NCBI GenBank assembly: GCA_017432325.1
Contig: JAFRJJ010000077.1
Location: forward strand, 47,138-111,137
Source of the DNA: Solobacterium sp.
Lineage (GTDB): Bacteria > Bacillota_I > Bacilli_A > Erysipelotrichales > Erysipelotrichaceae
DNA length: 64,000 bases
Direction of reading: 5' to 3'
Shown one piece after another: positions 61,744 to 64,000 of this stretch; the stretch's first letter is position 1, and every line of letters begins with the position of its first letter. The position numbers were made by a program, and so were the translations under genes. The notes beneath the pieces were generated by a model, which had not been told where the DNA came from, searched no databases, and was given only the letters and a program-made list of their open reading frames with translations.

Positions 61744-64000
61744 ATGTTTATTGGAAAACTGCATCGAACTTTGTTGTCACTGCTTTTGGCGATGACGTGT
61801 ATTCAGCCGCTTACTACTGCTGCGGAAGAAGAGATAGCAGACGAAACATCAGCAGATCCGGAAGTAACTGAAGTACTCACTTTCGGATTAGAAGAACCGA
61901 CCGAAGACTTGTCGGAAGAAGAGATCACTGAGGATGTGGAAACCGAAGAAAATGTACAGGATCTGGCGGAAGAAACGCAGGACCTGGTTCTTCCGGATCC
62001 TTCTGAAGACGTTCCCGAAGAAGAGGAGCTGATCGCAGAAGACACTGAAGCAGAAGAGGATTCTGAAGAAGCCGTTGCGGAGGAGATCACTGAAGAAGAG
62101 ATTGCTCTGTATGAGGAACCATCCGATACAGAAACACCCGAATTGCGTGATACAGAACCGATCTGTCAGAATGGAAGCTGCTCTGTATCGTTTGAATTCA
62201 GTGGGAATGAATATCTGTTCGATGATGAAGAACAGGAGATCACAGTTCATTTCGTAATTCCCGAGGAACTCGTTGAAGGAGAAGACTATGATCTTGCGAT
62301 CCAGGCAGGCTTTACGATGGACCGGGAAGACTGGTTCGATCCGGATGCGGAGGATCCCGCTTACTCAAGAAACGGCAATGTCATTGTCCTTCATGGAAAA
62401 AGGATCCTGGAACTGGCTGGGGAAGAACATGATCATATAGAAATAGCCGCGGCTATAGGAGACCGCCAATTTGGTGAATTTCCTGTTTTTGAAACTGTTT
62501 CTTTCCGGCTGAAAAGGAATTTTGAGGATTATGACCGTGAATATGACCGGGATATGCTGGTTGGATGGACAAGCACTGTAAACGGAAAATACGGTGCTTA
62601 TGTGGAGAATGACCGTTTCCCTGATGGTATCGATATAGATTATGAAGTGAATAATGTTACCTCGTCGGATGATTCAGTAGTGAAGGTTGAACGTAGGGAA
62701 GACGACGAAAATATCTGGTGGGATTATCGGGCTGTCGGATACGGCAGTGCTGTCCTGGAGGTGTCATATAGCGGGGTGTACGGTGATGAACTGTCTTATA
62801 CATTCAACGTAAATGTCAGTCAGGATGTGTATGAGGTCCATATTTCATCTGACAGCGGTTCGTATTTCGTACTGCCTGGAGAAACACTTTCGCTGCATGC
62901 GGATGCAGGCCATCATTCTGAAAATGGTTATTCAGAAGACGGTTTCCTGTTTGAATGGGAGATCGTTGAAGGCAATGCGGTCATCATGCAGGACGGCGTC
63001 GAACCAAACAAAGCTCTCCTGGTATTCAGAGAACTTGAAGAAGGGGAAGGATACGCTGAAGAACACGTCATTGTCAGGGTCAGGCTGTTCGATGGTACAG
63101 ACACTTCGGGAAATCCGGTCGAGCGTACCAGTGAAACGGCTCATTTCCTCATGCGTTCCGTATATTCCGAAGTATGGCCGGCAGAGATCCCGAGACATAT
63201 GGATATCGGTACTGATCTGAATATTACGGCAGAAGTCAGACTCTTCAATGTTGATGCAGAGGAATATGAGGTCCTGGATGATGTCAATTACCGCTGGTAT
63301 TATGATCCCAATGCCCTCGAGATCCTGGATGGAAACGGTGAAACAGTAGGCAATAACAATGAGCAGGGAGAGTACAATGATTCTCCTGCCAGCCATGGTT
63401 CACAGGTACCCTTTACAATCAGAAGACTGCAGAACCGGAATACAGGCTTCACTCTGATCGCGGACTGGGGCGAAGGTGATGAGTATCATGAAGAAAGAAG
63501 AGACTACTGGCTGGATGAAAAGAATTATGATATCTGGTTTGAAACGGATAATGATTTCCTGTACAGTGATGAGACCAAGACGATCCTTCTGAATCTGGAG
63601 AACTTAAGTGAAGTTGACTATGAGATCGGTGTGTTCGGCATCGGTTTCTGGAATGAAGATGAGTTCATTGATCTGAATGAAGACGGCTCCTCCTGTGTTC
63701 TTTTGGAAGAAGTGCAGGAAGGGATACAGATCACACTGAACGGCGGGGCAATCTATGACCGTACGTCCCAGTATGATGTTTATGAAATGTTCCTGCATGT
63801 TGATGCCGGCATGCCGGAACACGGGACATGGCTGACCGGTACGGATCTCCGTCTGAATATCAGGGAAGCGTTTGAAGAATATGAAACAGAACAGGATCGT
63901 GACCTGATGATCGGGTGGACCGGCACTGTTTTCCAAAAATACAATGCCCGTGTTGAAAACGCCGAATATCCTTTCGGTGAGGATTTCGACTACTTTGTAA
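61744..64000 (+). CDS. Large secreted surface protein, 3' end outside window
   Basis: An open frame of 752 residues runs off the right edge. Residues 1-26 are a signal peptide (LLSLLLAMTC, cut near TTAA); 27-135 are acidic, as in the neighbours, and contain many Glu-Glu pairs. The remainder is a series of beta-rich modules (for example VRVRLFDGTDTSGNP and RWYYDPNALEIL). A conserved piece recurs: DRDMLVGWTSTV near residue 270 and DRDLMIGWTGTV near 720, exactly 450 codons apart, so a long module repeats. Neither LRR nor SLH is visible in this part; SLH may follow outside. I cannot assign a domain family. GGAGGG precedes the ATG. Confidence 0.88.
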   Translation, partial: MFIGKLHRTLLSLLLAMTCIQPLTTAAEEEIADETSADPEVTEVLTFGLEEPTEDLSEEEITEDVETEENVQDLAEETQDLVLPDPSEDVPEEEELIAEDTEAEEDSEEAVAEEITEEEIALYEEPSDTETPELRDTEPICQNGSCSVSFEFSGNEYLFDDEEQEITVHFVIPEELVEGEDYDLAIQAGFTMDREDWFDPDAEDPAYSRNGNVIVLHGKRILELAGEEHDHIEIAAAIGDRQFGEFPVFETVSFRLKRNFEDYDREYDRDMLVGWTSTVNGKYGAYVENDRFPDGIDIDYEVNNVTSSDDSVVKVERREDDENIWWDYRAVGYGSAVLEVSYSGVYGDELSYTFNVNVSQDVYEVHISSDSGSYFVLPGETLSLHADAGHHSENGYSEDGFLFEWEIVEGNAVIMQDGVEPNKALLVFRELEEGEGYAEEHVIVRVRLFDGTDTSGNPVERTSETAHFLMRSVYSEVWPAEIPRHMDIGTDLNITAEVRLFNVDAEEYEVLDDVNYRWYYDPNALEILDGNGETVGNNNEQGEYNDSPASHGSQVPFTIRRLQNRNTGFTLIADWGEGDEYHEERRDYWLDEKNYDIWFETDNDFLYSDETKTILLNLENLSEVDYEIGVFGIGFWNEDEFIDLNEDGSSCVLLEEVQEGIQITLNGGAIYDRTSQYDVYEMFLHVDAGMPEHGTWLTGTDLRLNIREAFEEYETEQDRDLMIGWTGTVFQKYNARVENAEYPFGEDFDYFV

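Overview
The window looks like a chromosomal segment of a Bacillota bacterium, most likely of the Erysipelotrichia (inference). The basis is the oriC-proximal gene orders of low-GC Gram-positives (dnaX-ybaB-recR, mnmG...rsmG-noc-soj-parB, tatD-rnmV-rsmA-ispE and glmU-prs), strong GGAGG ribosome binding sites, Noc plus ParB, a full F-type ATP synthase and Gram-positive style surface proteins. I see no tRNA, rRNA, CRISPR array, insertion sequence or prophage.

Layout. (1) 1-6740: end of dnaX, ybaB, recR, fhs, an EVE/PUA-like gene, mnmG and a conserved gene of unknown role, closed by a terminator. (2) 6780-10127: rsmG, noc, soj, parB (16S rRNA methylation and chromosome partition). (3) 10148-16820: the atpIBEFHAGDC operon with its own promoter and terminator; the c subunit has the signature of a sodium-binding ring with two carboxylates. 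(4) 16823-17806: a single-gene unit encoding a NifX/NifB-like domain fused through a His/Cys-rich linker to a SlyD-type FKBP. (5) 17825-28917: an oligosaccharide locus. A LacI-type regulator sits between two perfect 24-bp palindromic operators. Leftward are two ABC permeases, a lipoprotein binding protein and a GH32 beta-fructosidase; rightward are a YesL-like membrane protein, an anchored extracellular protein, a multi-sugar ABC ATPase and a convergent GH13 glucosidase. This suggests import and hydrolysis of sucrose- or fructan-type sugars. (6) 29095-34584: pfkA, a rhomboid protease, a small membrane protein, and a leftward DEAD-box helicase, CofE-like, GNAT group. (7) 34658-41080: mnmE-tatD-rnmV-rsmA-ispE, a shortened glmU (uridylyltransferase only) and prs. 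(8) 41208-42455: a UDP-sugar 6-dehydrogenase.

(9) 42510-64000 is the accessory part of the window: a tandem island of very large secreted proteins, one of 3239 residues and the last running off the end. All have a signal peptide followed by a long Glu-rich acidic stretch, and the four complete ones end in three S-layer-homology (SLH) repeats of a cysteine-containing variant. Between these ends lie combinations of BspA-type leucine-rich repeats, a transglutaminase-like domain with an intact Cys-His-Asp triad, pilin-like isopeptide domains and Ig-like Big_2 repeats. Two decayed SLH tails and a duplicated 3' flank with terminator show that the island grew by duplication and loss. The genes probably encode a repertoire of wall-attached adhesins or S-layer components.
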